Assembly (NCBI GenBank): GCA_004835665.1
Contig: RBKR01000008.1
Coordinates: 310,001-374,000, forward strand
Direction of reading: 5' to 3'
Source: Phoma sp. XZ068
Lineage: Eukaryota; Ascomycota; Dothideomycetes; Pleosporales; Didymellaceae
Length of the DNA stretch: 64,000 bases
The notes under the pieces are model-generated. The model had not been told where the DNA came from. It saw nothing but the letters and a program-made list of their open reading frames with translations, and searched no databases. Both the position numbers and the translations under genes were made by a program. Shown here piece by piece: positions 34,011-46,457 of this stretch (within the stretch, counting starts at the first letter, position 1; each line of letters begins with the position of its first letter).

Positions 34011-35092
34011 CTACAATTGCGGCGTCTCCTTCCTCTCACCGACAACGTTTAGAAAAGCAGTGTGAACGTGCTCAGTCAGATCGCTTGCCTGCAGCGATCG
34101 ACCCTTCTCTTTGAAAGCAAGCCTCGAGCACTCTCTTGTGATGCAGCTACCACCGTAGGCAGCCAAGGCTAGAGTCTCGCTTCTCCCCAGGCTATTGTCA
34201 TGATCCCAAATCCTGTCGTGGTACGCCTTGCGGTATGCCAGTAGTGTTGCTAAACTACCTGTGAGAGTGTCTCCTTGACCACCGGAACGCTTCAGGCCAC
34301 CCTCCCCATCGGAAACAAGCGTATTGTCGCCGTTAGATATGTAATCCTTGGACCCTTTTTGGATGATTGTAACACCGCCGAAGGCCTTGGATAGCTTGGA
34401 GCAAAGCTCAGCGGGGTCGCCCTCGTTGACATCAACGCCCTTTGCCTTCGCCAGACGTCCGAACTCGACGACATTGGGTGTGAGAATGCACTCTTTGCAG
34501 CCATCGACGAGCTCCGGGCGCGTCTGGGCGAGGAACAGACCGTCGGCGTCCAGCACAAACGGTATACCCTGCTTCCTCGCCTCTTCGATAACCTTCGCAC
34601 ATGTATCCTGCATCAGCTTGTCGCGACCGAGTCCAGGACCAATGACGATGACGTGTAGACGAGATAGCATGCTGACGACTTCGGCAGACACACTTTCAGC
34701 GTTCTCGGACTCAGCGGCGTTCTTCTCCTGGCGCATGATAGGGTGCACCATTAGATTGGGGGAGTAGGTCTTGATGACGGCGGCCGCGCCGGGTTCGCAG
34801 ATAACGTGAGACTGGGAAATGTGTCAGCTGCATTGTTGCTGGAGAAAGCTGGAGACAGCAAGTACCATATCGCAACCTAGCTTCGCTGATGCCATGGCGG
34901 AAAAGTACGGTGCACCTGTGTAATCCTCGCTGCCACCGATGACAGCCACACGGCCGAGCTGGCCTATAAGATATGTTATTATTGCGTTCAAAGCTATCTG
35001 GTGGTGAAAATACCCTTGTGGAAGCTCTCGAGCATGGGCGGGACAATGGTGTACACCTTCTTGAGAAGGTCTTTCCTTGCTACGGACGCCAT
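34011..35092 (-). CDS. ATP-dependent (S)-NAD(P)H-hydrate dehydratase
   Basis: Exons complement(34011..34811, 34866..34963, 35014..35092) give 325 residues. Ribokinase-like YjeF C-domain motifs are clear: GRVAVIGGSEDYTGAPYFS, VIGPGLGRD, LDADG, ILTPN.VEFGRL, IQKGSKDYI and GGQGDTLTGSLA, whose Asp is the catalytic base. The enzyme repairs damaged NADHX/NADPHX using ATP (ADP in bacteria), alongside an epimerase. Introns 2 and 1 are 54 and 50 nt. Length and exon pattern are normal for the eukaryotic CARKD/Ykl151c family. Confidence 0.93.
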
Positions 35093-36479
35093 TGTGAGTA
35101 TTGCTAAACCTGAGTCAAAGTTCCAAAGCTGGGGTATCAAGCGAAGGTGCTGAAAAGCAAATAGAAGGGTTATGAAGCCTGGGGTTGTGTCGAGGCATCA
35201 TCGCTGCGTCGCGGGTTTGCTCGAAAGACCATTGGAGGATGAGGTCACCATGATCGTGCTTTGAGGCGGGTAAATGTGGGGAGCCTCGGACGCGACGCGC
35301 CGTTGACATCAACATCGACATCGACATCGACATCGACATCTCGCCTGCGCTAACAACTTCAGAAATTTACACTTTCACAAGCAGATACATTGCGATATAT
35401 CCGAGGACTAGATGCCGTTTGATAATTCAATGGTTGTAGACGCAGACCGCCTTTATCTTTTTGCCAGTTGATGCAAGATAATCTGCTTAGAATTGGAAAC
35501 GTTAGACTGCAGGAGTTGATTACATACATCAGGTGGCACCGAAAGTACCTTCTAGCTCGAGTAAGTGTTGGCGGTCGTTGCAGTTATCGTCCACGTTGGG
35601 CCTCTCGAAGATGGAGCCTGGTGCCATCGTGACGGTAAAGTGTGGGTGGGTTGTTAAGCGTGTACTCTTGCTGAGTATCTCAAGTGATGATGGCGTAGCT
35701 TTCAGTATGAATGTGTTGGGAATGTCAAGATATGATTGCCGGAAAATACGTAATGGCACACACCTCTTGCTCTGACACTGGCACTGCCAGCCTGAGATGT
35801 CAACACGTATGTCTTGCATACATTATTGGCTCTCGGCCTCTCAGCCTTCTCTGCACCAGCACGCAGTTCAAATCGACCAACGAACGAGTTCTTCATCTGT
35901 TTAAGTCTCTTGCATCCTTGAAGTATACAGAACATGGTCCTCGTGCCTACATTTGGCTCTCTAATAAATAGGTACACGTCAAATCCACGTCCAATAACTT
36001 CAAGGGTCGCTCACAAATATGCACTCTCGATGAGCAGTATTGAAAGGACGGTTCATGTGTGGTGCATGTATATTGTGGCCGCCGAGCGTGTACTCGAAAA
36101 TCTTATGGAACCCGGCAGTTAGACGTAGTACGGGCGATCAAAGCCTAAGGGACTGGAGCATATTAGAGTTCGATGTCGACTCGATACTTTACATGGGTAT
36201 CAGCATGTATTTGGTTGTTATTTTGATACATATTGTCTACAGCCTCCTCGATGGTGTCCAGTGTGGAAGACGGTGAGGTCAAATGAATCAGTGGACAGCA
36301 GCACCAAGGCTTGGGGTAAAAATACATTCGGAGTTTATGAACCAAAAGATTTCATGATTCAATTTGTCAGAAGGGAATTTCCACATTGCTTATTCCATAT
36401 CCCCAACTACTAACTCATACAGGTAGCCCCCCTCCCAGAGTTGTTGTAACATTCACCTGAAGCGTCTCTCTGAGAATCT
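35093..36479. other. Gene-poor spacer
   Basis: 1.39 kb, AT-rich. It holds a hexanucleotide repeat (separate entry) and a 96-residue open frame at 35529-35819 (minus) that I could not connect to a family. Otherwise nothing. Confidence 0.45.
35305..35340 (+). repeat. (GACATC)6 microsatellite
   Basis: Six consecutive hexamers, GACATC with one AACATC variant in second place. It sits 213 nt upstream of the NAD(P)HX dehydratase start. Confidence 0.9.
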
Positions 36480-37096
36480 TCACACAGCCCTCTTGATCAC
36501 GATTGTGACGTTCTGCGAATCTGTGCGGACTCGCTCGAACTCATCCATGGCTATCTTGAGAACCAATTCCTCTCTACCGCTCTCCTTCCAAGGATCCTTA
36601 TAAAGGATTGTGACCCTCTTGACCTCTTTCAATTCTCTCAGCACTTTCATCACTGTGACAAAGCCCTGAAGCAGCCATTCGTCCCTTTTGAAGTTCGTGC
36701 ACGGCTGTGCGAACATGATAAGCTCTACATATCGTACGTTGTGGTAATCAGGGAAGTAATCGAGATGTGTGCAAGAGTTGGGGCCATCAATGATACCACA
36801 AAAGGTGTTGAGCGTGATGGGCATCAGAACCGTTTCGAACCGGATTTGGCGACAGGTGTAGTGTAAAGCCGCAATTTTGCTGAGCTCTTCATACAAGTCA
36901 AGCTTCATGAATAGCCCTTGATAACCGCAATCGCTGCTAATTCTGTGACCACCCAGAGTGAACCTGTAAATCATGTTGCGAATCTCACCAGGAAGGCGTA
37001 ATAGGGGTGAACTAATTTGGTTATTCTGAGTACTGTTGGTGAATTAGCTTGTGTCGACTTCTGATATGAGTGTACGTACATAAGATCGTTATCCAT
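36480..37096 (-). CDS. 2EXR-family protein, 189 residues
   Basis: Exons complement(36480..37032, 37080..37096). A 17-nt first exon (MDNDL plus two bases) joins across a 47-nt intron (GTACGT, GCTAAT branch, CCAACAG) to TQNNQISSPLLRLPGEIRN. The SPLLRLPGEIRNMIYRF block is the 2EXR/F-box-like signature shared with the genes at 53.7-57.7 kb. It is followed by LHYTCRQIRFETVLM, the second conserved block. The role is unknown. A very short first exon makes the start the least certain part; an alternative is a longer, unrecognised first exon. Confidence 0.6.
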
Positions 37097-38625
37097 GTTG
37101 ACTGGTGCAGTCTCAGGTCGTTATTGTGGAGCGGAACAAAGAGACGGTTGAGACAAGTTGATGAAGTAAGAGTGGCGGCTTACCAGATTTTATAATGTGC
37201 CTGGAACTTGCCAATCTTGACTCTGGCTGCTACTGTTAGAGTGAAAGTACATAGTATCGATAGTGGGGTTCATTGGATGACCTAAGTTTGTGTATTTCAC
37301 TTCAACTTGAGTTCGAGGCTTTGTCTTATGTTCGTATCGCTCAATAGGCAAAAAGCGGGCTCTTGGTCGACTTTGACGCATCGTCTGCCGCTATCAGGGC
37401 ACTCAGGTTGTACAATGTCTACAGACTATATGTTGATCATGTCCTATGATGTACCAGTGAGATGAACCAGCTCACTGACACTACCTGGGTACGCAGCACC
37501 ACTCTCAACTAAAAGCGTTCCCCCTACTGCGACTCTTTCCTGAGATCCGCTACAGATACGCACTCTCCGGGTAGTGTCACTGGTAACAGTCGATAACATG
37601 ATATCTCCTGAGTCAATAGTCTTTTACACATTATGCGGCGATCCATTATGCAATTGAGCAATTGCACTCGGAGTCAGGCTGGTTGCACCTTGTGTAAAAA
37701 CCACAGTATTCTAAGCCCGGAAGCAAACCATGCTAGGAGAGTTGATATCTGTGAAGTAAGGCAACAGTTTGGGCGAAGTATCCGCAGTGTGGCCGGCACC
37801 AGGCGGCTTGCGGCAAAATCGATTGATCTTGAGCATTTCGCAGACCTGAAGAAAGTATTCATTGGTGTTCATGACGGTGTTACCGAGATGGAAAAGGAGT
37901 AGTCAGCGCCGCAGTCAAGGAAAGGTTATCTTCAACATAGGTGCACAAGCGGATTGCTTGTCAAGGGTAAGACCTGGACTCTAACCGTCGATCATGCCTG
38001 CACACCTGAATTGCAAATCTCATGCAGCAATGACATGCATGTAATATATGAATGTTCTTCTACATCTTCAATGGTTCGGTAGAACGTCGCACACTTGCGG
38101 GGTGTGAGGAATCGGCCACAATCATCAGGCAGATATGTAGCGGCAAGGTAGTAGCCCACGCACCTTTCGCGACCCAACGTGGTCACCTCTTCTCTGCTAC
38201 CTATTGAGCTACTAAACCAAACTTATGAGTACTCAATCATCCGCTGTTTGGATCTCAGTGTTGATGAAATAGCTATACGTGGAGTGGCCCCATTTGAGGG
38301 AGATCATCGACAAAGAAACATAATGGTTACCAATGTATTCAAGGGCCCAGCGCGTGGCCTTGTTGTGTGCAAGTGGACAGGTAATCACTATCCCTAGCGG
38401 AGCACAGATTCTGGTCACTGGCAAGTATTGTGAGTGAACAATGGAAGATTTATGAGTATTCGAACGGACGTTTTACGATGAACACCGGGTCAACTCGACT
38501 CTGCAAAAACTTCGTGAATGACTACAACGTCTATGGGAATCATGTACTCGCTAGCCATGCAAAGCTGCACTTCAAAATCCCGAGGAACCTTCAACACCAA
38601 AGCGCCCCAATATTACAAGACAGTA
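37097..38625. other. Gene-poor spacer
   Basis: 1.53 kb, AT-rich. A short open frame near 38179-38397 begins LLPIELLNQTYEYSI, faintly F-box/2EXR-like, but no gene can be assembled. Confidence 0.4.
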
Positions 38626-41134
38626 CTAATGGCTCTTTCTCTGAGCATTTGCCAACGCGCTGTTGAGAGCGGCAACAACATCAACGTGGAACAACGGTCT
38701 ATTGAGGCCCTGCACAACCGCGATCCTGCCAGCAGTCGCCCCGGCATCGCCCTCCGCACCACCGTACGCCTTGCTAAGCTCAAGCTGCTTATTCAACGAC
38801 CCAGCGTCGCTCGACTCAGCGCTCTCATGAGCGGTCTCAATATCACCAGTGCGTACTTGCGACAGTGCGCGTTGTGCGTGGCGGTTCTCCTTGGCTTCAG
38901 CTGCGGCGGCAGCAGACTGCGAGCCACCGATCTCGGCAACAGAGAAGACGGGTTTCCAGCGGTGGATACCGCTCGCGTCTGGCTCAGGTGTGTAGTATCC
39001 AAAGCCGGCGGCGGCAAGGGCGCGCTTGGTCCAGCGGTTGTTGATGTTGCAGAAGTGCCAGTCAACTGTGTCGGGTGCAGCGTACTTGTCGAGCTGGTTG
39101 CGGACATCGATGAGGTTCTGGATGGATGTGAGATCAACGTTATTGACTGACGAGAAGTCGAGGATGATTGCTTTGAGCGTTGGGCGGTCATCGCCCTGGC
39201 TGATTTCCTTGCCGCGGCGTGGGCCGGGGTCATTCCACGGTCGGTCACCAAGTCTTGCGTATGAGGCCGGGTTTGTGCGTCGTGTCTTTTTGAAGATAGT
39301 CTCTACAAGGTCGTCAAGGTAGTGGTTGGCGTTGGGGTAGTTGAATCCTTCGCTAAACCTGTACAGGAAAATACCAGGATAGGGGTCCTCCAGCTGAATC
39401 TGCGGATTGGAGCCATCGTGGTGGTCGATGGGCAGGAAAACGCTGCGAACGGAGTCTTCGCCTTCATTGGGCGCCGATTTCTTGCGCTCTTGCTTGTCCT
39501 CATCCATTGGATCGAGAAGGTGGTCTCCGATGACGGAGTGGATCTTCGCTCGGCCAAGGAAGCGACCCCTCGCTTTGAACGCGCGGAATGCCCAGAGTGC
39601 GAAAGAAACGCAGACGGTAGTGTAGATGCCGTTCTCGATGCTGGAAAACACTGTCACGAAGACACCAGCGAAGAAGATGGGAACTTCGATAGGGGAGATT
39701 CTCCAGAACTGGTAGACAGTGTTGGGCGGCAGAATTAGGTCACCCACAGCGTGGATGATGACAGCAGCAAGCGTGGCATTGGGAATGTACCAAAACATAG
39801 CCGGGAGGGCATAGATGGCGAGCAGGACTACAACAGCTGTGATGACGCCGGCGAAGGGAGTACGCACGCCAGCCTTTGACTTGATAGCAGTGCGGGAAAA
39901 CGAGCCTGTGGCAGGGTAGGCACCAAGGAATGGTCCAAGACAGTTGCTAACGCCGATAGCGACCAGCTCTTGCGAGGGATTGATGGTGTAGTTGTTGACT
40001 CGACCGAATGATTTGGAGATAGAGATGTGTTCGATGAGGAGAACAATGACGGTCGATGGAAGCTCCGATGCGAATGAACTGATGATCTCAGTGGTAATGT
40101 GCGGAACGCGAGCGTGCTGAAATCCTCGGGGTACGTGGCCAAGTGTTTTGACAAGAGGCTTCTTCCTGTGGTTGCGGTTGACAAGGTAACTGATTAAAAC
40201 GTAGAGCAAGATGATAAAAACCGTTCGTAATGTGTTCAGGAAAAAGAACAGCTTGGCCTTGCTGGGGTAACGCTTTGCCAGGAAACCGCACAACCATCGA
40301 ATGAAGTATAGGGCGAAGAGCGATGTAAGTCCAAAGGAGGCGTTCAGGTTTGTTGTTCCAAGGTGCTTAAGGGTGTTGATGATCACTTTGTATGTCGCCT
40401 CGCGCGTTGAAAAGCCAGTGATACCCATCATGGTCGGTACCTGTCCGGCAGCGATGCTAATGGCTGAGCCGGTCATGAAGGCGGAAATTGCAGGAAGAGA
40501 AATGACCTCAACAATCCAGCCCAAGCGCGCCAAGCCTAGGAAGAGTACAATCGAGCCAGCAATGATAGCTAACGAAGACGCAATGACGTCGCGAGACGCA
40601 TCGACTCCTGTAGCCTCAGCCTTCAACACAACGTTACCGGTGACGGTGGACAAGACGGCGACAGGACCAATGGTGATATCCTTGGAGGTAGCGAAAAACC
40701 AGTAGATGAGGACGCCCATGAAGGACGAGTACAATCCGAATTCGACGTCGAGCTGAGCCAACTGGGCATAAGCCATGCCCTGGGGAACGACGACAGCGCC
40801 AACGGTGATACCTATCCAGTTAGAAAGGTGCCGTGAAATATTAAGAATAACACTCACCGGCAATGAGGTCTCCAATGAGCCATTGTAGGTTGTACCGGCC
40901 GATCCAGTGAATAAATGGGAAGAGACTGTAGATGTACTGGCCGAATTCATGGCCGGAAGGGATAACATCGCGGAACCACTCTGCAGCAGTTGGCTCATCC
41001 TCAACATAAGTGTGCGCAGAGCCAACTGTGAAAACGCTCTCTCCTCGAGTGACTCGATCCGAGCCAGTCTCATTGCGGTAGTGAAGGTCGATACCGAGGA
41101 CCTTGGCGAGGCCGTTGCCAAGTTTGTTCGCCAT
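38626..41134 (-). CDS. SulP-family sulfate permease
   Basis: Exons complement(38626..40811, 40858..41134) with a 46-nt phase 1 intron (GTGAGT, TTTCTAAC branch, TGGATAG) give 820 residues. The spliced junction completes GDLIAGITVGAVVVPQGMAYA, the SulP signature region. About eleven hydrophobic segments follow (residues ~80-560), then a soluble STAS domain (~600-790) with ILDFSSVNNVDLTSIQNL and an Ala-rich C-terminal insert. The product is a plasma-membrane high-affinity sulfate transporter by homology to fungal Sul1/Sul2 and cys-14. Normally these respond to sulfur limitation; no regulatory site was identified here. Confidence 0.94.
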
Positions 41135-44100
41135 GATGAAGAATTATGTCCGCAAAGGAACGGGACGACTGAAGCCGGATGGCTATGGGTAAAGATAGTT
41201 CAACGCTGGTAAGGTACCACGTGCTTACTTGCCTTTCCGGGAATGGTGATGAGAAGACAAGACCGGACAAGTCTTGACAAGCTACCACAGAAAGGTTGCC
41301 AGGGCTTGGAACTTATGTATCAAAGGCGACCAGGCGGTTGGGCGTCCAAAGGTTCCGTGCGGGAAGGCCTCGTCCAGCGAATGACGGGAGATTGACCAGC
41401 GACTAGGTCCGTGGGTTCGAATTGCGAGATGCAAATTCAAGTACCTCCGACGCAGTACGGTCTGGAAATGGAAAGGCAAAAAGCTTAGGGGACGCCTCAA
41501 AATTGCTTAACGCGACGGATTATTGCGTGACAGGAGCTTATCACAGTCGCTGATTGAGAACGAAGGAGTTGACGTATGGCAGTTTCTAGCCCTGGGGTGC
41601 ACGCAGACGCGTAATATGTCTGGTGGTGAGGCGGCAGGGGAAGCGAATGCAAAAAGCATCTCCTCGCACCACCTTAAAGCGAGACACACCAAGGTCAGAA
41701 CCTGACGGGTGACATAATACTGTGGACATTGTCGGCCACCCAGTTTCCCAAACGTGGGAGCGTACGATGCTATCTGCCGCGGTCGGGTTTAAGTCGATGA
41801 CAGAAAGCTTCAAGTTCGCAGAGAATCTCGGCTAGGGCGACAGGGATGGTGCATTAAGGATCTGATGGTCCCTAACCACACGCGATCGGCAGCCAATGAT
41901 GTTGCAGGGTCTGGTGGATTCGAATTGCGTGCTCACAGGCAAAGATGTCGAATTGCCCTGGTGCGTACGCCATGTTCATATCTCGGTGGTGGCACCTGAA
42001 GCCTTTTGATAGTCGATATTTGTCCGTTAATGCACATCCATCTGGCAATTTTTTTGCCGCGATAATCGCAGACTTTGGACCTTCCAGCCATACACCATGT
42101 CTCGCCACATCGTGCAGTCATTACTACGTACTACGTAGCCATTGCTGATCGCAAATGTCTTGGAAGACTATCTTTTTTTATGTTGGCGCCCAGAACGGGG
42201 ACAACTGCGTCACTCCAGGAACGTTCCGGAGTTTAGCGGAGCAACGTGGGGCTCCAACGGGGCTCCAACTGCAGTGTCTTTCTTCTGTACCGACTTTATT
42301 AGAAGAGGATCTGGACGACAGCGGAGCGGGAAGATCGCGCGTTGGACTAAGCTTCGGTAAACCCTTGTACATCGTGCATATTATATATATGTTTTCTTCA
42401 TGGCGCCCCCTGATTGGCGCGGCAGAGTGCCTGCAAAACGCAACACCACCTTTCCCCTATAGGTCTGTGGGATACATGTACTACATTTATACATTTACGT
42501 GGGATTCGATATTGTTGAACCTTCTTGCCAAGGTTGACATCGCACGATCAGAACCGGAGAACTGACCGCCACCTAGAAATCTGAAGTGCAGGTGGATCAG
42601 TAAATTGGTTCCCTAGGTATCCACTGGTGCGGGTGGTGTCGGCAACGAGAAGTACACGCTGGGTGCCAAGCGCAAACTCGCTCTGCCACACAATACAAAC
42701 TTCAAGGACTGATGTGGGTGACAGAGTCTGATGGAGTCTTTCGTGTAACATGCACAACACGTCCTGCCTTGTCATATCCGCTGAACTGGATGGTGGAATC
42801 ATTCGCACCTGAAGAGAGCATCGTCGAGTCGAGCATGCACATCGCTTTTCATGCCTGTTCCGAATAAGTCGAATGGCGAAGTAGAGAAACAAAATACTTG
42901 TCTTCAAATGGCAGCGCTGTTATATACGAACATTAGGCATGGTTACCTAGGTAAGAATGCTTCGACGCTTGCTTTTTGATACCTAGGTAGTAGAACCCCG
43001 TCATGGGGTGCATTGTACCTATCTTTCTAGGATAACGTTGTCTGATCTGCTCGAAACTTACTCTGCCCCTTGAGATTGAAGGGCACATCGAAATCGAGCC
43101 GCGGTAGCTTACCATGGCTGGCTGATGTTTGCAATATTGAGGACTCGACGAGAGGTCTTGCAATCAGATGTGGAGGTCGCGTTCGGCAGCACAGCGCTGT
43201 TTGTATATTCGAAAAACTTTTCGACCATAATAGCAGCATCAAAGATATTGCCTAGCAATAGTCCTGTTGCATTGCATGCGGCGTGGAAATTACAGGAAGA
43301 GCAATCTGACAGGAGTGGCCAACACCTCGTTCTGTTCCCGCTTGACAGGTACTCGCAAGAGGTAAAGGTGTTATGACTTTCACCAGTATGTTGACGAACT
43401 AGAGCACTGCATATCTCGAATGACCATGGGTACAAGGGTAGTTGGAGTGGTAGTAGCACTTGCTAAAATTTGTTTGCTGCGAGAACCATATTACCTAGGT
43501 ACGAAAATGAGATAGCTTTTTTCGAGCCGATCGTTTGTCATCGTTATATCAACAATGAGGCTTCTTGATATCAATGCATGGCACCCAATATCTTTTTTGA
43601 CAGTTGACGAGGGTGCACAGGAATGAGAGCCTCGGTCCCATTGCAGCTCAGGTCTAAGTATTGTCGATGAATGCCTCTAATTGGAGATATACGCACCGTT
43701 AAATTTGTTGGCAGAGCAATCGTAACAAGCAGAGCGAATCTTGATTGACTTGCCACTACGTAAATCGACGATATGGTCTCATAGCTGGATCAAGACTGAT
43801 CGTCTTCATTCATCGGCCATGGTACACTTCATCCGCGATCTTGTTCCAGTTGAGCAGTGAATGCAAGACCCGGACGCATGAACTGCGTGTTATCTCAGTT
43901 GAGGGCTGGATGACTGAATTTGGTTGCTGAGTCATATGATTTTTCTCTTTAATGGAAAGGGCCATATTATATCGATCAGATTCCCGGTATTTTGCTTATG
44001 CGTAATAGTAATGCTATGATGACTTTCTACAACTTAACATCAAGCACAAGAGTAAGTTAGTATCAATCTTTCCACTTATGAAATTCAACTAGTAATTCTT

Positions 44101-44906
44101 ACTACTTTGAGGGAGTTGTTTAAAAGCACAGTGCCACATTCTACCTAGGTGTTATGTGCTTCTTGAGGTGAACGTCCCTACCTAGGTAGGTATCTGGGTG
44201 GTAGGGACAAAAAGGCGCGACATAGGCAGGAATTTTCAATCACATACCACCTGGGAAGATTATACAGCACATGCTACATCATGGCCCTATAAAATCGCGT
44301 TGATGGTGAGGTTAATGTGGATATCTTGGGCACTAGTACAAATTGAGCGGGTGCTAAGTGAATTCAGAAGCGGAGCACGTGATGCTATGCGATTGGCTTT
44401 TGTAGGAATGTAACGTTCAAGAGATGTCAGATTAATTTCTATCAAGAAGAAATTGGTGTCCCCATAACCTTAACATCTAGTCTTTTATCATGCGTTGCTT
44501 AGACAAATTCTCACCAATTGGCGGAAACTTCTCAACCGTTGCACTGCGGGGCTGCCAACGCGAAAAGCACGCGACCATATGCCAGTAACTCTCCTCTGGT
44601 GGATTCTTCCAATCATACTGCAATCGTCATGGCGTATGCTGACCGGAACCTGGGTGACTCAGAGGCGTTGTGAGGCTCGGCACTAATCCCGCGAGTTCGC
44701 ACGCGGATTTAACGTGGCTCATGCAGGTTAGCAAGCAGGTGACGTTCAACCTCTCGGGGTAAACTTATCCACCTCTTCTTTTCCTTTTCTCTATCCATAT
44801 TCTTTGCATCATCGACACTGTACCTAAAACATTTCTGTCTGTAACAAGCAGCAGCGCTTCTCTACCGTTGACCTTCAACAGGTCATCCTCGAGTGGTAAG
44901 TTTGCC
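41135..44906. other. Gene-poor spacer, 3.8 kb
   Basis: No supported gene. AT-rich toward 43-44 kb. It holds a cluster of TACCTAGGTA palindromes (separate entry). The ~120 nt before the MFS gene are CT-rich. Confidence 0.5.
42612..44188. repeat. Cluster of six TACCTAGGTA-type palindromes
   Basis: Copies: 42612-42619 (CCTAGGTA), 42943-42954 (TTACCTAGGTAA, full palindrome), 42980-42989, 43492-43501, 44142-44150 (last base lost) and 44179-44188. The core CCTAGG is constant. The surrounding sequences are not similar, so these are independent short sites and not copies of one longer element. Confidence 0.8.
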
Positions 44907-46457
44907 ATGGCCATACAAATTCTACCAAGCATCGCACGCTTTCTAGGCATAACATCGCTTCGAGCAACTGGACGAGATGCTTACATTATCATCACTCTAC
45001 GCTCTCTGCGCATGTTTACATCCGGAATTCCGTCGTTAATTCTCGTGTTGTTCTTTGCCTCGCTCAAGTTCCCGGATTCGCGGATTGGAGTGTTTATGAC
45101 GTTGACCTTGCTTGGCGATGTCCTTTTGTCTTTGTTGCTCACCCTTGTGGCGGACAAATTGGGGCGAAGAAGGATATTATTTGGTGGCAGCATCATGATG
45201 GCATTCTCTGGCGTCGTTTTTGCGTTATCAGAGAATTTCTGGATCCTATTGATTGCGGCTGTTTTCGGAATTATCAGTGTCACTGGTGCAGATTGCGGTC
45301 CCTTCCGAGCAGTCGAAGAGAGCATCTTGAGCGGACTGACAGATGAAAATACGAGAAGCGATGTGTTGGCCTGGTATGTCACATTTACCACAATGGCAGG
45401 TGCCGTAGGTGCTGAAGTTGCAGGAAGAGTTGTGCATGCGTTGGAAAAGAGGCATAATGTTGTCAAGGCGTATCATGCATTGTTCTGGGCATACGCTGCG
45501 TTTGGAGTTATTGGAAGCATCCTTTGCCTGGGTTTGAGCGAACGGTGCGAAGCGGCTGGCGAGAGACGTGCGGAAATGCAGGAGCGGGGAAGAGGCGGCG
45601 AAGATGGTGAAGAAGGCGAAGTCTTATTGGAAGCCATGACACCAAGCACTACCGACGGCTTCAATCCCGAAGACGTTCGTGCGGCGAGACATGCAGATAT
45701 CAGAGTTCCGCCCAGGAAGAAGCTGAGCTATTTCAGCCAGATTTCAAAAACCACCCGCTCCATTATGTACAAGCTCTGGATCCTCCTGGCTATCGATTCT
45801 CTCGCAGACGGCATGACACCATACTCGCTCATGAACTACTACGTCGAGCAAAAGTTTCATGTCTCCAAGGCAACACTGGGCGACATCACCTCTGCTTCAC
45901 AATTCTTGTGTGCGGTTAGTGCCATCTTTGCTGGACCGCTTGCCAAGAGGATTGGTCTTATCAATACGATGGTGTTCACTCATCTTCCGTCCTCGATTGC
46001 AAGCGCCTTCATCCCATTGCCAAAGTCCGTTGGTCCCACGATCGGCATCTTGCTGTTCAGAGCAGCACTCAACAGCATGGACCAAGCTCCTCGTACCGCG
46101 TTTATTGCAGCAGTTGTGAAGCCTGAAGAACGCACTGGCGCTATGGGCATTACGAGTATGGTACGAACTCTAGCAATGAGCGTTGGACCCTCGATCACTG
46201 GTCTTCTGTCTGGAAACAACGCATTCTGGATTGCGTTCCTTGCCACTGGCACTTGCAGGATAACCTATGATTTGGGCTTGTGGGTGCTCTTCTCAACAGT
46301 GAAGATCGATAACAAACCTGCTGCAAGAGAAGAAGATCTAAATAGTGTGGACGATGAGGCCTGGAATGGCCTCCTGAGTGACAGCGATGATGATAGCGAC
46401 CTTAGCAGTGAGAGCAGAAAGAGCAAGGACTTTGAACGAGCCCAGAACAGGGTATGA
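44907..46457 (+). CDS. Major facilitator superfamily transporter
   Basis: Intronless, 516 residues from the first ATG (MAIQILPSIARFLG). Twelve hydrophobic segments can be counted in two halves with a ~75-residue acidic central loop. The MFS motif A is visible as VADKLGRRRILFGG between helices 2 and 3, with a degenerate second copy (AGPLAKRIGLINTMVF). The tail is acidic (SDSDDDSDLSSES). Its substrate cannot be read from sequence. It stands alone in a gene-poor region, with nothing next to it that looks like a biosynthetic cluster. Confidence 0.9.
   Translation: MAIQILPSIARFLGITSLRATGRDAYIIITLRSLRMFTSGIPSLILVLFFASLKFPDSRIGVFMTLTLLGDVLLSLLLTLVADKLGRRRILFGGSIMMAFSGVVFALSENFWILLIAAVFGIISVTGADCGPFRAVEESILSGLTDENTRSDVLAWYVTFTTMAGAVGAEVAGRVVHALEKRHNVVKAYHALFWAYAAFGVIGSILCLGLSERCEAAGERRAEMQERGRGGEDGEEGEVLLEAMTPSTTDGFNPEDVRAARHADIRVPPRKKLSYFSQISKTTRSIMYKLWILLAIDSLADGMTPYSLMNYYVEQKFHVSKATLGDITSASQFLCAVSAIFAGPLAKRIGLINTMVFTHLPSSIASAFIPLPKSVGPTIGILLFRAALNSMDQAPRTAFIAAVVKPEERTGAMGITSMVRTLAMSVGPSITGLLSGNNAFWIAFLATGTCRITYDLGLWVLFSTVKIDNKPAAREEDLNSVDDEAWNGLLSDSDDDSDLSSESRKSKDFERAQNRV

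Noticed and set aside
35529..35819. 96-residue minus-strand frame with YLDIPNTFILKATPSSLEI
   Set aside because: Looks mildly protein-like but I could not find joining exons or a family; left as spacer.
38179..38397. LLPIELLNQTYEYSI, faintly F-box/2EXR-like
   Set aside because: Only about 15 residues fit, and the rest of the frame has no second 2EXR block.
43125..43376. Frame with LFVYSKNFSTII, somewhat like the beta-strand of 2EXR proteins
   Set aside because: No LP.E.R box upstream and no good splice partner; chance resemblance is likely.
44868..44906. Upstream extension of the MFS transporter
   Set aside because: It would start on TTG; the first ATG is at 44907 and precedes the first hydrophobic segment.
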